DNA from: a virus
Reading direction: 5' to 3' (one strand)
Length of the DNA stretch: 50,125 nucleotides
IMG/VR virus record: IMGVR_UViG_3300025586_000006
Coordinates: 1 to 50,125 of that record
Part shown: positions 1 through 7,874 of the stretch, piece by piece
Position numbering within the stretch: the first letter of the stretch is position 1
How the letters are laid out: each line of letters starts with the position of its first letter
The notes under the pieces: generated by a model
Seen by the model: the letters and a program-made list of their open reading frames with translations, nothing else
Told to the model about the DNA's origin: nothing
The model's database searches: none
Translations under genes and position numbers: made by a program

Positions 1-51
1 TTATTTATACTATATTTATATTATTTATATTATTTGAGAATGAAAAGAGCA

Positions 52-88
52 TAAAAATCCCTATACTAAATTTTCTAGTATAGGGATT
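52..88 (-). terminator. Rho-independent terminator of the Ro60 gene
   Basis: A 13-bp perfect stem (56-68 with 76-88) around a short AT loop is followed, on the minus strand, by a run of T. It lies just past the stop codon of the Ro60-like gene, so it ends the leftward transcript. Confidence 0.85.
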
Positions 89-126
89 ACTATTTGGATG
101 AAGTCTAAAGAAGAGGAAGAATCACA

Positions 127-1737
127 TCACAATAATATCTCCTTAATTTCATCCAAGCTATTGCCTCCTTGTTCTATATTATATAACACATTAAAGATTT
201 TTTCGCTCCATCCGGAAATCAAATAAACATCATTCTTTCTAAGGTCTAAAGGAGAATCCCCATAAGAAGCCAGATTAAATAAATACAACTTAGCTTGTGG
301 AACGGCATTTTTATAATGGCCCCATAGAGTATTGATATGATTACTTCTACTTCTACCATTTGAATTCCACATTTGACCGTCTGTAAACATCATAATACGA
401 TCATATGCCTTGTTATTATCAATACACCACTGTAATACTTTCCATCCATTAGTTGAATAACCTACTTCACCTTCCCTTGAATGGATTTCATTGGTAGACT
501 TCAAAACATTATAAGATGGTAAATCATCCAACACCTTCCAGCTATCACCAAACATACCAACAGTAGCATTAGCACAACGAGTTTGTAACAACATTGCTAG
601 CATTGCACCAATATCATATAACTGTATTTGTGACTTAGGAGAAAAGGTATGTTGCATTGAACCTGATACATCTGTTGCTATCAATACAGAGTCATCACTA
701 CCAAACATATGAATATTTTCAATAGAGATTTTAACAGCCTTCTCTAAAGCATCCAATATCATAGGAGGAGTAGTGACAGTTTCCTCTTCACTTCTCGATT
801 CTTCTTCATATCCGTATCCCCAATGTCTAATAGTAGGAGTTTGCCCTAATGCTCTGTAAGCAGATAAGAACCTAAAAGGTAATTGTTTGGACCTTTTTAC
901 TTGATCATAATCAGATAATCTATCAGCAACCTTTACCATATGAGCAAATGATACCCCTTCCTTCACAAAGTTCCTCAAATTACGAATTAGTGCCATATAT
1001 CCTAATTTTCCAGAATCAATAAGTTCTTCCCATACCTCTCTTTTATCCTTACCATCCTCTTTACCTGTTTTGGATAATTCTACTTCCCAGGTGTAAGGGG
1101 TATCTAAAGAATTATTAGCAATCTTGTTCCATAGATTCTTTTGTTCCTGACTATGTGGTTTAGGATGTGAAAGAAACAAAGCATCACGAAGTTTAATTTC
1201 GGTCTTTCTATTGTATTTTGCATAATTATATTCTGAAAAAACACCAGACTCAAATACATCCTTAACACCCTTCTTTAACTGATTAGATAAACCATAGATG
1301 GTCTTATAGGTAGTATGATCACCTTTAGTTTCAGCTACTTTAGGTTCCCTTTTATTAGCCTTGACATAGTAAGCTAATAGTTCAGTTATTTCATCAGCTC
1401 TTTGAACTACTCTTCTTGTTAGCTTTCTGATAAGATCATCCTTACCTTTATAGATCTTTGTCAATTCAACTGTAAGAACTAGAGGAATGGTTCTCAAATA
1501 CATTTTTTCACGGGCATACACAGCCAGCTTAGCAGCAAACAGAGGATCAACCTTGCGTAAAGCAGTTTTAATCTTATTTAACTGATCATTTGTATCGGAA
1601 ACATAAAAGGTAGGTTGTAAAGCACTAGTACAAACTAAGGAATACAATTCCATTTCAGGAGTAAGTTTATAGGAAACATCCCCTTCATAGTTTTTTTCAG
1701 TATATTTTTTTGAAGATTGAACATTAAATCTTGCCAT
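127..1737 (-). CDS. rsr: Ro60/TROVE-domain RNA-binding protein (Rsr-like)
   Basis: A 536-residue protein, the usual length of Ro60/Rsr (about 530-540). The N-terminal two thirds has the TROVE pattern of basic helical repeats. The C-terminal third is a vWA domain with an intact MIDAS: DVSGS at residues 356-360 and a later FTDGQ near 451-455. Known Ro proteins form a ring that binds misfolded RNA ends and Y RNAs, and in bacteria they work with exonucleases in RNA decay. The ATG follows AAGGAGG. The gene is preceded by its own promoter and a 340-base structured leader, and is followed by a strong terminator, so it forms its own unit. RtcB, often linked to Ro in bacteria, is encoded at 25 kb. Confidence 0.93.
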   Translation of the reverse strand: MARFNVQSSKKYTEKNYEGDVSYKLTPEMELYSLVCTSALQPTFYVSDTNDQLNKIKTALRKVDPLFAAKLAVYAREKMYLRTIPLVLTVELTKIYKGKDDLIRKLTRRVVQRADEITELLAYYVKANKREPKVAETKGDHTTYKTIYGLSNQLKKGVKDVFESGVFSEYNYAKYNRKTEIKLRDALFLSHPKPHSQEQKNLWNKIANNSLDTPYTWEVELSKTGKEDGKDKREVWEELIDSGKLGYMALIRNLRNFVKEGVSFAHMVKVADRLSDYDQVKRSKQLPFRFLSAYRALGQTPTIRHWGYGYEEESRSEEETVTTPPMILDALEKAVKISIENIHMFGSDDSVLIATDVSGSMQHTFSPKSQIQLYDIGAMLAMLLQTRCANATVGMFGDSWKVLDDLPSYNVLKSTNEIHSREGEVGYSTNGWKVLQWCIDNNKAYDRIMMFTDGQMWNSNGRSRSNHINTLWGHYKNAVPQAKLYLFNLASYGDSPLDLRKNDVYLISGWSEKIFNVLYNIEQGGNSLDEIKEILL

Positions 1738-1744
1738 TTTACAA

Positions 1745-2052
1745 GTCCCTCCTTAGAAAAGCTAAAGGATTAAAAATTAAGGGGAGCAATAATCACCAAG
1801 AGGAGTGATTAATAGGCATTTAAGGAAGGTCGGCCAATCGACCTTACTGCTTAATTTACTACTGGCTAACGTCCCAGGTAGACGGTTAAGGTTTTTCTTT
1901 TAGCAATTTATATGAAGTATCTCTTGATTACAGCATCCCCCTGTGTAAATTTTTAGAAGAAACGATAAACGAGTAGACAGATTTTCCTCCTTTTGACGGG
2001 AGGTTCATTTCAAGTGATGTATGTCAATTCTACAGTATTCTCCCTAACAACT
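1745..2052 (-). ncRNA. Structured leader of Ro60; candidate Y RNA or autoregulatory element
   Basis: This is 340 bases without an ORF between a consensus promoter and the Ro60 start. On the minus strand it contains a hairpin CUAC(C)UGG/CCAGUAG, AAGGUCG/CGACCUU, UAAUCAC/GUGAUUA, ACAG/CUGU and a CCUCC/GGAGG stem. A last hairpin (CCUU-AG/CUAAGG) covers the AAGGAGG ribosome site of Ro60. Bacterial Y RNAs are commonly encoded beside rsr, so a processed Y RNA or a Ro-responsive leader is plausible. No T-loop consensus is present here, so the identity is inferred. Confidence 0.5.
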
Positions 2053-2059
2053 ATCTATA

Positions 2060-2088
2060 ATTCTAACACAATCAAACTAACTTGTAAA
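2060..2088 (-). promoter_or_regulatory. Promoter for Ro60 and its leader
   Basis: On the minus strand TTTACA, 17 bases, TAGAAT. The -35 box overlaps the 3' end of the JAB gene, so Ro60 can be transcribed separately from the ubiquitin-like cassette upstream. Confidence 0.8.
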
Positions 2089-2844
2089 CACATTTTTTTC
2101 ATCATCAGAATCAAACATTCCAGAATCTTCCATATATCTTAACTCTTCCTCTAAGGTTCTTTCATCATCCTTATCTTTGAGAGATTCTATATATGCTTCT
2201 ACACCGTCATCATCATCAAACCCCCGTATACCATATTGACCGTTATATTGACCATTATAAGAATTTTTTTTAAAATAGGTTTCTTTGTAGATGGTTGTTT
2301 CCCTTTTGATATTTTTTTTAATTATTTCTTCGAATTCCTCAACATCATAATCTACATCTATCTTCAATTTTACTACAGCCTTAACGATGTTCAAAGATCC
2401 ACATGGAGTTTCCCATCTTACCTGACCGTTTATACCACTCTTAGATATACAAAGTGAGATATCGTTATTTTGGTTTATCCATTCATCATCTGTGCCTGAA
2501 AAACCATTACCCATACCATGATGCGAATGAATAACACCTATAACAGGAAGTCTATTACATACAGAAGAATCAATACCTGTAACACTACCAGCAGATACAC
2601 TTTGCTTTGGTATATAAATATCATTAATATTATAACCCTCACCTATAAGGTAAGCCAACCATTCAATGTTAGTGAACTTTTCCATCAAACGCTCAATCTT
2701 ATCTTTAGCTAAAGGACTGATAAAAACATTAACAACATCAGGTGCTTTACCACATTCAGAAACAGTATCAATCTCAACCTCCCAACAAGTTTCTTTAGCT
2801 TCAACTACCTTTTTTTTATCATTCTTCCTTAGTATGTAACCCAT
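2077..2844 (-). CDS. JAB/JAMM metallopeptidase (putative deubiquitinase-like)
   Basis: A 255-residue protein with a full JAMM zinc site: Glu61, H106-x-H108, then seven residues, S116-x-x-D119. JAMM enzymes cut isopeptide or peptide bonds next to ubiquitin-like C-termini, and they process Ubl precursors in bacterial operons. The acidic tail (about 205-255) has a tandem NGQYNGQY and is probably disordered. It is the last gene of the Ubl-E2-E1-(Cys-rich)-JAB series on this strand. Its leader GAAAGGATAAGACATA is repeated exactly before the next gene upstream. A phage-tail JAB (NlpC-linked) is less likely, because no tail genes surround it and E1/E2/Ubl genes do. Confidence 0.88.
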   Translation of the reverse strand: MGYILRKNDKKKVVEAKETCWEVEIDTVSECGKAPDVVNVFISPLAKDKIERLMEKFTNIEWLAYLIGEGYNINDIYIPKQSVSAGSVTGIDSSVCNRLPVIGVIHSHHGMGNGFSGTDDEWINQNNDISLCISKSGINGQVRWETPCGSLNIVKAVVKLKIDVDYDVEEFEEIIKKNIKRETTIYKETYFKKNSYNGQYNGQYGIRGFDDDDGVEAYIESLKDKDDERTLEEELRYMEDSGMFDSDDEKNVFTS

Positions 2845-2867
2845 TATGTCTTATCCTTTCCTATAGT

Positions 2868-3071
2868 TCAGAGTTCTTTTTGTTTAAAATACTTGCAATC
2901 ATTATATTCATTCACATTATATATATAAGACAGACATTTTTGGTAGGGTGTTTTATATTTTAAATGTTCATTTGTACAATAAGAATCACCATCTAAAAAA
3001 TCACAAGTTTCACAAAACACATCACCTTTTTTAGGTTCAAAACCCATCAGTCCCCAAAATTTTTTAAACAT
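2868..3071 (-). CDS. Small Cys-rich protein inside the Ubl cassette
   Basis: A 67-residue protein with CETCDF, YC and TPYQKC plus a late C-K-Y-F, probably one zinc site. It shares the CxxC...TPYQK pattern with the product at 11252-11500, so it belongs to a small in-phage family. It sits between E1 and JAB and carries the same 16-base leader as JAB, which suggests co-expression. Its function is unknown. A zinc-binding adaptor of the Ubl system is possible, but so is an unrelated small phage protein. Confidence 0.7.
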   Translation of the reverse strand: MFKKFWGLMGFEPKKGDVFCETCDFLDGDSYCTNEHLKYKTPYQKCLSYIYNVNEYNDCKYFKQKEL

Positions 3072-3077
3072 TATGTC

Positions 3078-3659
3078 TTATCCTTTCATCAATATACCTA
3101 TGTTATTATACACTTCACTATCAGAATACTTCATAATTTTAGCAACTGTTAAAGCGGCAACTATGGATGCGGGTACTACCCATGAAGGTGTTATTGTATA
3201 ACCATCTTCTGCTTCACCCCATTCAGCCACCGTATCATTAATACTGAATGATTCTCCATCGTATCCAGCCTTGCAGTAAACGGAACCCATTGATTTCGCT
3301 ATCTTTTGGTTATTAATCTGTGATTCATAATTATCAGTACAATCCACCACCCAGTCAGTTTTTACGGCATTGAAATCCTGATATTTAAATGGTCTTGCAG
3401 ATACACTACACATAGGTCTTAGCATTTCTACAACTATCTTAACCATGTCAGCCTTGTTTTTTCCTATAAATCTTTCAGGAATATCCAAACGGTTTAGGTT
3501 GGATTCTTCAATGACATCAGGATCAAAAACATATATATCTTTGATACCCGACATAGCGGCAAATTTACAAACCCAAAAGCCAATTCCCCCTGAACCAACC
3601 ACACTTATGGATATATCAGTGTTCAAATCTAATGTAAGCTGTCTCTCGTAGATACTCAT
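3078..3659 (-). CDS. E1-like ThiF/UBA-fold adenylyltransferase
   Basis: A 193-residue protein from the ATG that overlaps the E2-like stop (TAATG); SD GGAG lies 9 bases upstream. It opens YERQL as ThiF/E1 proteins do. It then has the nucleotide loop GSGGIG (22-27), the acidic strand end at D46/D48, N54-x-N56-R57, K67 and K69, and VDCTDN (105-110). These match the ATP and Mg contacts of E1/ThiF/MoeB. C129 (VYCKAG) is a candidate active cysteine. It lacks the CxxC zinc pair of many ThiF proteins, and at 193 residues it is a minimal domain. Its role should be to adenylate the C-terminus of the Ubl encoded upstream. An upstream ATG at 3674 would add five residues. Confidence 0.9.
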   Translation of the reverse strand: MSIYERQLTLDLNTDISISVVGSGGIGFWVCKFAAMSGIKDIYVFDPDVIEESNLNRLDIPERFIGKNKADMVKIVVEMLRPMCSVSARPFKYQDFNAVKTDWVVDCTDNYESQINNQKIAKSMGSVYCKAGYDGESFSINDTVAEWGEAEDGYTITPSWVVPASIVAALTVAKIMKYSDSEVYNNIGILMKG

Positions 3660-4519
3660 TATCTCACACTCCATATGTCATCCCTAACAAAGTTATCATT
3701 TATACCCATTTGGTCTGACCTTTTATTAGATTCAAAATCCAGGGTATTACCACCATCATCTCTAAGTGTACTATGTTTTCTTAATGTTGATACTCTCATT
3801 AAACCTCTTGGAGAATGATCAGCTAATGAACCTGTATTAATAGTTTCTAATACAACTTCTGCTTGGTGTGCAATATCAAGTATATCATCAGGTGTTTTCC
3901 ATTCTCTTGGAGGGGACCATTGCCCCCAGCACTCCCTATGATAATGATTAAATGTACCAAGACCTATAGGTTTTCTAACACCCACATTCATCACCTTATT
4001 ACCACTAGTTTCAATAGTAAGGATTACATGATTTACTAACCTTTTAGAATACTTAGGGTCAATTACTCTATCATCTATATACTTAGGCCAGTAAACAGAT
4101 TGAACCAGCCATAAAAGTGTGCCATCATAACCTTTAGTAAGAGACAATCCTTTTTGTGTATGCTCATAAGTGATATCAGGCATAATATTAGAAGAATTTA
4201 TTTTCTTGTCCAGGTCTCTTTTCTTTGATTCGTATTCATTCTTAACAGTAGAAACAAAAGTGGACATTTCATCCAATTTACCTTTTATCTTTGCACCAAT
4301 ATTTAAAAGTCTTTCAGATAATTTATCCCTTAACTCATTTAGTATTTCATCTTCAATAGAGGTGTTATCACAGTCCTCTTGCACGGTCATTTTCAGAATT
4401 TTATTTCCACTTCTTATAGTAAAACCATTAGATTTTAGATCATCAATACTAAAATCATTGATATCATTCATAACATTATCCATGGTTTCTTTTATCTTAG
4501 TTTCAATAGTTTTGCTCAT
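3659..4519 (-). CDS. Putative E2-like ubiquitin-conjugating protein with coiled-coil N-terminus
   Basis: A 286-residue protein; the ATG at 4519 follows AAAGG. Residues 50-110 are heptad-rich and likely coiled coil. Residues 130-230 follow the order of an E2 core: a strand pair, then H192-x-H194-x-x-C197, a short W-x-x-W-S-P-P turn, then a long amphipathic helix ending in ETINTGS. In E2s the HPN motif is followed by the catalytic Cys, then W-x-P and a helix, so C197 is the predicted thioester residue. The assignment rests on this pattern and on the position between Ubl and E1. A TTG start 32 codons upstream is possible. The 218 bases before it show nothing firm. Confidence 0.6.
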   Translation of the reverse strand: MSKTIETKIKETMDNVMNDINDFSIDDLKSNGFTIRSGNKILKMTVQEDCDNTSIEDEILNELRDKLSERLLNIGAKIKGKLDEMSTFVSTVKNEYESKKRDLDKKINSSNIMPDITYEHTQKGLSLTKGYDGTLLWLVQSVYWPKYIDDRVIDPKYSKRLVNHVILTIETSGNKVMNVGVRKPIGLGTFNHYHRECWGQWSPPREWKTPDDILDIAHQAEVVLETINTGSLADHSPRGLMRVSTLRKHSTLRDDGGNTLDFESNKRSDQMGINDNFVRDDIWSVR

Positions 4520-4737
4520 CGTCCTTATCATCCTTTCATGTTTATAATTTACTGTATCTTTGGTTTCCCGCATCCAAAGTTCCCTAAATCCTGATAGAAA
4601 GGGTACTACTATCAATAAATACTACTTCTAAACAATACTACTCTTCTACTTTTATCTTAATCCATTAGTTCTATTTTATATAATCCTATCAAAGATTTTA
4701 AGTAATCATCCCATGTACATCATATACAGTAAACTAA

Positions 4738-5013
4738 TTAACCCGCAACGTCATACTTGCGTAATTCGATGCGATCGTCCCCTCCAACAAACTCTGGAGA
4801 TTCAGATGGTAGAATTTCATTACCATTTAAGAAAACACGAAACTTTCCCAGACCAGCATTTTTTGCAACATCACCGACGGATGATACAAAACTGGAACCC
4901 GTTTCTACATCTACCTTGGCACCATTCACGAAAACAAATGGATTAGCACTACTAACACCATCGTCTTCGAAAACTTCTTCCTCTGGAGAGTTATCCCAAT
5001 AATCATTACTCAT
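4738..5013 (-). CDS. Ubiquitin-like modifier (beta-grasp Ubl)
   Basis: A 91-residue protein: an acidic, probably flexible tail (1-24), then a beta-grasp-like module of two strands with FVFVNGAKVDV, a helix near GDVAKNAGL, and strands FRVFLNG and DRIELRKY. It ends in DVAG, with the last glycine exposed at the natural C-terminus. It is first in the Ubl-E2-E1-JAB series, with its own promoter and a GGAGG site. The end is a single Gly rather than GG, unlike eukaryotic ubiquitin, so the mature form may be made without trimming. The fold call is from pattern and context. A ThiS/MoaD sulfur carrier is less likely, because an E2-like gene and a JAB gene are present. Confidence 0.7.
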   Translation of the reverse strand: MSNDYWDNSPEEEVFEDDGVSSANPFVFVNGAKVDVETGSSFVSSVGDVAKNAGLGKFRVFLNGNEILPSESPEFVGGDDRIELRKYDVAG

Positions 5014-5047
5014 AACAAATTTCCTCCTTTTTCTTAGATTTAACTAC

Positions 5048-5076
5048 ATTATAAATCATTAAATAGTAAATGTAAA
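5048..5076 (-). promoter_or_regulatory. Promoter of the Ubl cassette
   Basis: On the minus strand TTTACA, 17 bases, TATAAT, close to consensus and 35 bases before the Ubl start. It should drive Ubl, E2-like, E1-like, Cys-rich and JAB genes as one unit. Confidence 0.85.
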
Positions 5077-5087
5077 CATCTTTTTTA

Positions 5088-5846
5088 TTAAATTTCGTCT
5101 TCCATTTGGTGGGACATTAAATAGTACTTCTCTGTTTCCCCTTCTCTTTCAGCCAATAACATCCCCATACCCTCTTCTTTAATATAGGAAAAATTCAATT
5201 GAAAATCTTCTGCACTTCCATTTACAACGGCCATAAGGTTTAAAAAATTCTTCAAATCAAACCTTAGAGAAAGATCATCTACATCTTTCAAATCATCTAC
5301 AAGGTCAAATTTTAAACCATTTGAAAATCTGTTTGTCCTATCAGAAGTTTCAATATTGAATATACCATTATCTACATTAAAGTACACATCACCAAATCTT
5401 GTTCCAATTTTTTTGATCTTGGCAAACGCTTCGTTCATAATGTCATCAATATCAATGGTTAAAAAATATTCTACCTTTTTTCTAACATCACCTTCAAACA
5501 CACTTACAATATCAGGTGAACAGAAATGAATATTTGATCTTTGTCTTCCACTAGATAGTATTATCTTGTTATCTTTAACCGAAATATTTGCTTCTTCCTC
5601 ATCAATAAGTTTAAGAAAAGGTATAAGCTGTTGATTAGGCTGACTAAAATTGAATTCATATTCAGCTGATTTTTTTAGAGCCATCATATTGTTAGGTATA
5701 TCTAAAACAGCCACGGCATTCCTTCTCTCCGAAATCATATCAGACTTAATTTTATCTTTAGTGAGCTCTAACCTAACAGATTCGATAGAAAAATTCAGTG
5801 TTGCTTTCCTCAATACTTCTTTAAACTCCTCCACATTAAATTTCAT
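5088..5846 (-). CDS. DNA polymerase sliding clamp (gp45/PCNA-like)
   Basis: A 252-residue protein from the ATG at 5846 (SD GGAG). It has two repeats of the clamp fold, with stretches such as LRFDLKNFLNLM and FQLNFSY in the second. Length and order match the T4 gp45 trimeric clamp rather than the 370-residue bacterial beta clamp. It tethers the phage polymerase to DNA. The two loader genes are nearby on the same strand (6660-7016 and 7871-8770), which supports the call. Confidence 0.75.
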   Translation of the reverse strand: MKFNVEEFKEVLRKATLNFSIESVRLELTKDKIKSDMISERRNAVAVLDIPNNMMALKKSAEYEFNFSQPNQQLIPFLKLIDEEEANISVKDNKIILSSGRQRSNIHFCSPDIVSVFEGDVRKKVEYFLTIDIDDIMNEAFAKIKKIGTRFGDVYFNVDNGIFNIETSDRTNRFSNGLKFDLVDDLKDVDDLSLRFDLKNFLNLMAVVNGSAEDFQLNFSYIKEEGMGMLLAEREGETEKYYLMSHQMEDEI

Positions 5847-5862
5847 ACATTTTATCTCCTTT

Positions 5863-6111
5863 TTAAAATTCATAAACAACACAGACATCTAATATGTTAT
5901 AATCATTAAATTTCCATTTGTCCCCACCCCATGTTTCATACTTGTAAACATCATTATAATCATACCATAACTCCATAATGGCTTCATAATCAAAAGCATC
6001 AGTAGAATTTAAATCCTTAAATAATTGTTCACTTTCAAGTGATTTTTCAAGAAAATAAATCTCTAAACCATCTATTCCATGTGTTATAACGAAATACCCT
6101 TCTTTTTGCAT
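5863..6111 (-). CDS. Hypothetical acidic protein
   Basis: An 82-residue acidic protein, rich in aromatic residues (YDYNDVYKYETWGG). Not recognised. It is translated just before the clamp gene and starts directly after the stop of the repeat protein upstream. Confidence 0.55.
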   Translation of the reverse strand: MQKEGYFVITHGIDGLEIYFLEKSLESEQLFKDLNSTDAFDYEAIMELWYDYNDVYKYETWGGDKWKFNDYNILDVCVVYEF

Positions 6112-6663
6112 TTACTCTCCCTTCTTCAGGAACTCTAATAGTTGTTTCAAGCATTTCACCAACTCAGTATTCTTAGGCTTGGTTCTACTAAGGGGTTCCT
6201 TTTCGGTTATTTCACCATTTAAGGACCAATATATAGCATTATCACGTACAGTCTTATTAAGGAATTCCTTTTCGGTTACTTCTTTACCATCCAAAAACCA
6301 TTGCTTCTCACCATTAGCCCATTCTACAGCAGGACCATCTGTTCTATGACGTTTATTATTCAACCACCAATGCTTATTACCATTAGCACATTCTATAGCA
6401 GGACCATCTACTCTATGGAGTTTATCATTCATATACCATGATTTATCACCATTAGCCCATTCTATAGCAGGTAGCCCACCTTCTCTATGGAGTTTGTTGT
6501 TTAAATACCATTCAGTTTTACTATCATAAACCCTTACTGTATATTCTTTCATATTTTTTCTCCCATTCGTCTTATATTGACAAAAACCTTGATACCCACA
6601 CTCACCATATAATGGAACCCTATATTTACAAGGGTTTAGTGTCTTACATTTAGGTCTAATCAT
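6112..6663 (-). CDS. WYLNGKLHR-repeat (MORN-variant/YwqK-like) protein
   Basis: A 183-residue protein with three to four copies of a 22-24 residue repeat, W-Y/F-L-N-x-K-x-H-R-x-D/E-G-x-P-A-x-E-W/C-A-N-G. This is the YwqK-type MORN variant that is common in large phages; the function is unknown. The first 37 residues are a Cys-rich segment (KCKTLNPCKY...GECGYQGFC) ahead of a second good start, MKEYTV, preceded by GGGAG. The Cys-rich part may be a fused domain or a non-translated upstream ORF. Relatives are at 9215, 10750 and 37226. Confidence 0.75.
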   Translation of the reverse strand: MIRPKCKTLNPCKYRVPLYGECGYQGFCQYKTNGRKNMKEYTVRVYDSKTEWYLNNKLHREGGLPAIEWANGDKSWYMNDKLHRVDGPAIECANGNKHWWLNNKRHRTDGPAVEWANGEKQWFLDGKEVTEKEFLNKTVRDNAIYWSLNGEITEKEPLSRTKPKNTELVKCLKQLLEFLKKGE

Positions 6664-7016
6664 AAACCCTCCTTAAACTTCACAACCATCATTGCTTCTC
6701 TTTTTGAGATTTTTCTATTAAGCATTTCCTTTTCCACATTCTTATCAAACAGTTTATCTTTAGGAGTTTTCTTTGTCCATTTGATAAATCTTTTCCCTTT
6801 TGGAACTTTACTCACGTAATACTTATATATTATATCATCTTTCAATGTAAATTGTAAACTATTCATTTTATTAACTATATCAATCAACTTAGGATCATGT
6901 GAGAGACCTAAAGTTATGATATAAGCAGAAGCGATTTTCTTATCATAGTCATACTTAGAGGTCTTATAGAATATTTGATTGAAGTAATCGAATAGAGTAA
7001 CCTTTTTAGTAGCCAT
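6660..7016 (-). CDS. Clamp-loader small subunit (gp62-like)
   Basis: A 118-residue basic protein. The segment YYVSKVPKGKRFIKW (about residues 66-80) matches the best-conserved stretch of T4 gp62 (NYLMAAVPRGKRYGKW). It is shorter than T4 gp62 (187). It lies between the clamp and the AAA+ loader genes, the same gene neighbourhood as T4 45-44-62. Its stop overlaps the start of the next gene (ATGA). With the gp44-like ATPase it would open and load the clamp. Confidence 0.75.
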   Translation of the reverse strand: MATKKVTLFDYFNQIFYKTSKYDYDKKIASAYIITLGLSHDPKLIDIVNKMNSLQFTLKDDIIYKYYVSKVPKGKRFIKWTKKTPKDKLFDKNVEKEMLNRKISKREAMMVVKFKEGL

Positions 7017-7019
7017 CTT

Positions 7020-7436
7020 TCATATCTCCACCAATTCTCTCGTTGCTAAGCATACCAACCCAAACCCCTCTTTTATCCAACCATCAATAACATTAGGATG
7101 AAAGGTATGTTTGATATCTGCTGGATTATCAAATTTCATCATCATTTTATTGAAACCGTTACCCCCAATATAATTATAGAGTACCATATCATTTTTAATA
7201 GGACACTCTAAATAGTCCCTTATAAGATGTAACCTTCCAGCTTTTTCAGCTTTCGGCCCCCACATACCATAAATACAACGCAATCCATAAGTGTTATGCC
7301 TGAAGGTTCTATGATAGTCAAGAAAATAACCCACATTAAATATTTGAGCATATTCATCCAGCCATAAATGAACCTCCGTAAAAGGTCCACCTAAATAAGT
7401 TTCACAATCTTCTATATGATATTTAACGAATGTCAT
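7020..7436 (-). CDS. Hypothetical protein with His-rich core
   Basis: A 138-residue protein with VHLWLDEYA followed by YHRTFRHNTYG and a later HLIRDYLECP. The spaced histidines and aspartate suggest a metal site. The pattern resembles small DUF6915-type proteins, but I cannot confirm the family. The start overlaps the preceding gene by 14 bases, which points to coupled translation. Confidence 0.6.
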   Translation of the reverse strand: MTFVKYHIEDCETYLGGPFTEVHLWLDEYAQIFNVGYFLDYHRTFRHNTYGLRCIYGMWGPKAEKAGRLHLIRDYLECPIKNDMVLYNYIGGNGFNKMMMKFDNPADIKHTFHPNVIDGWIKEGFGLVCLATRELVEI

Positions 7437-7635
7437 ACTTATCTTCCCATTGATTCCTGAACATTATTCTCTTATCTGATAAAGCATGCCTTAACCTCTC
7501 ATGCTCAGGCCATCCATCCTTTTTATCATACCCATAAAAGGCTTCAAGCTCATTTACAGTAAAGATAAATTCCTGCTCCACATATTCCCTTACTTTTGCT
7601 TCATATTCTGTTTCTTTGTATTCTTTTAAGGGCAT
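7423..7635 (-). CDS. Hypothetical protein
   Basis: A 70-residue charged protein with GWPEHERLRHAL. Not recognised. It overlaps the next gene and is preceded by AAAGG. Confidence 0.55.
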   Translation of the reverse strand: MPLKEYKETEYEAKVREYVEQEFIFTVNELEAFYGYDKKDGWPEHERLRHALSDKRIMFRNQWEDKYDIR

Positions 7636-7652
7636 TATATCATACTACCTTT

Positions 7653-7874
7653 CTACATATTCTTTAAAAAAAAGAACAGCATTATTATTGATAGAAGTAT
7701 ACCCAAACCACCAGCAATCCATAATGGAGAAAGTACCCACAACCATGACCAAGCTATTGTACTTGTTAATTTCAACACTAAAAAAATTAAAGTAGGGAAC
7801 TGAGCAGCACCAACACAACTAAGTATCATCCATAATGATCCCCCTATGCCTAATATTACATTTTCTCCTCTCAT
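7653..7874 (-). CDS. Small membrane protein, WSWxWVLxPLW family
   Basis: A 73-residue protein with two to three hydrophobic segments. LKLTSTIAWSWLWVLSPLW is closely matched by LKLTGYIAWSWWWVLCPLW in the product at 28912-29130, so the phage carries two copies. The family is common in phages and is annotated only as a transmembrane protein. The start is coupled to the stop of the loader gene with SD GGAGGGG. Confidence 0.75.
   Translation of the reverse strand: MRGENVILGIGGSLWMILSCVGAAQFPTLIFLVLKLTSTIAWSWLWVLSPLWIAGGLGILLSIIMLFFFLKNM

Noticed and set aside
127-1737. Cell-adhesion or chelatase-type vWA protein
   Set aside because: The N-terminal two thirds and the total length match TROVE/Ro60 rather than other vWA proteins.
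2236-2457. 73-residue plus-strand ORF inside the JAB gene
   Set aside because: Low-complexity shadow of the antisense JAB coding sequence, without a start signal.
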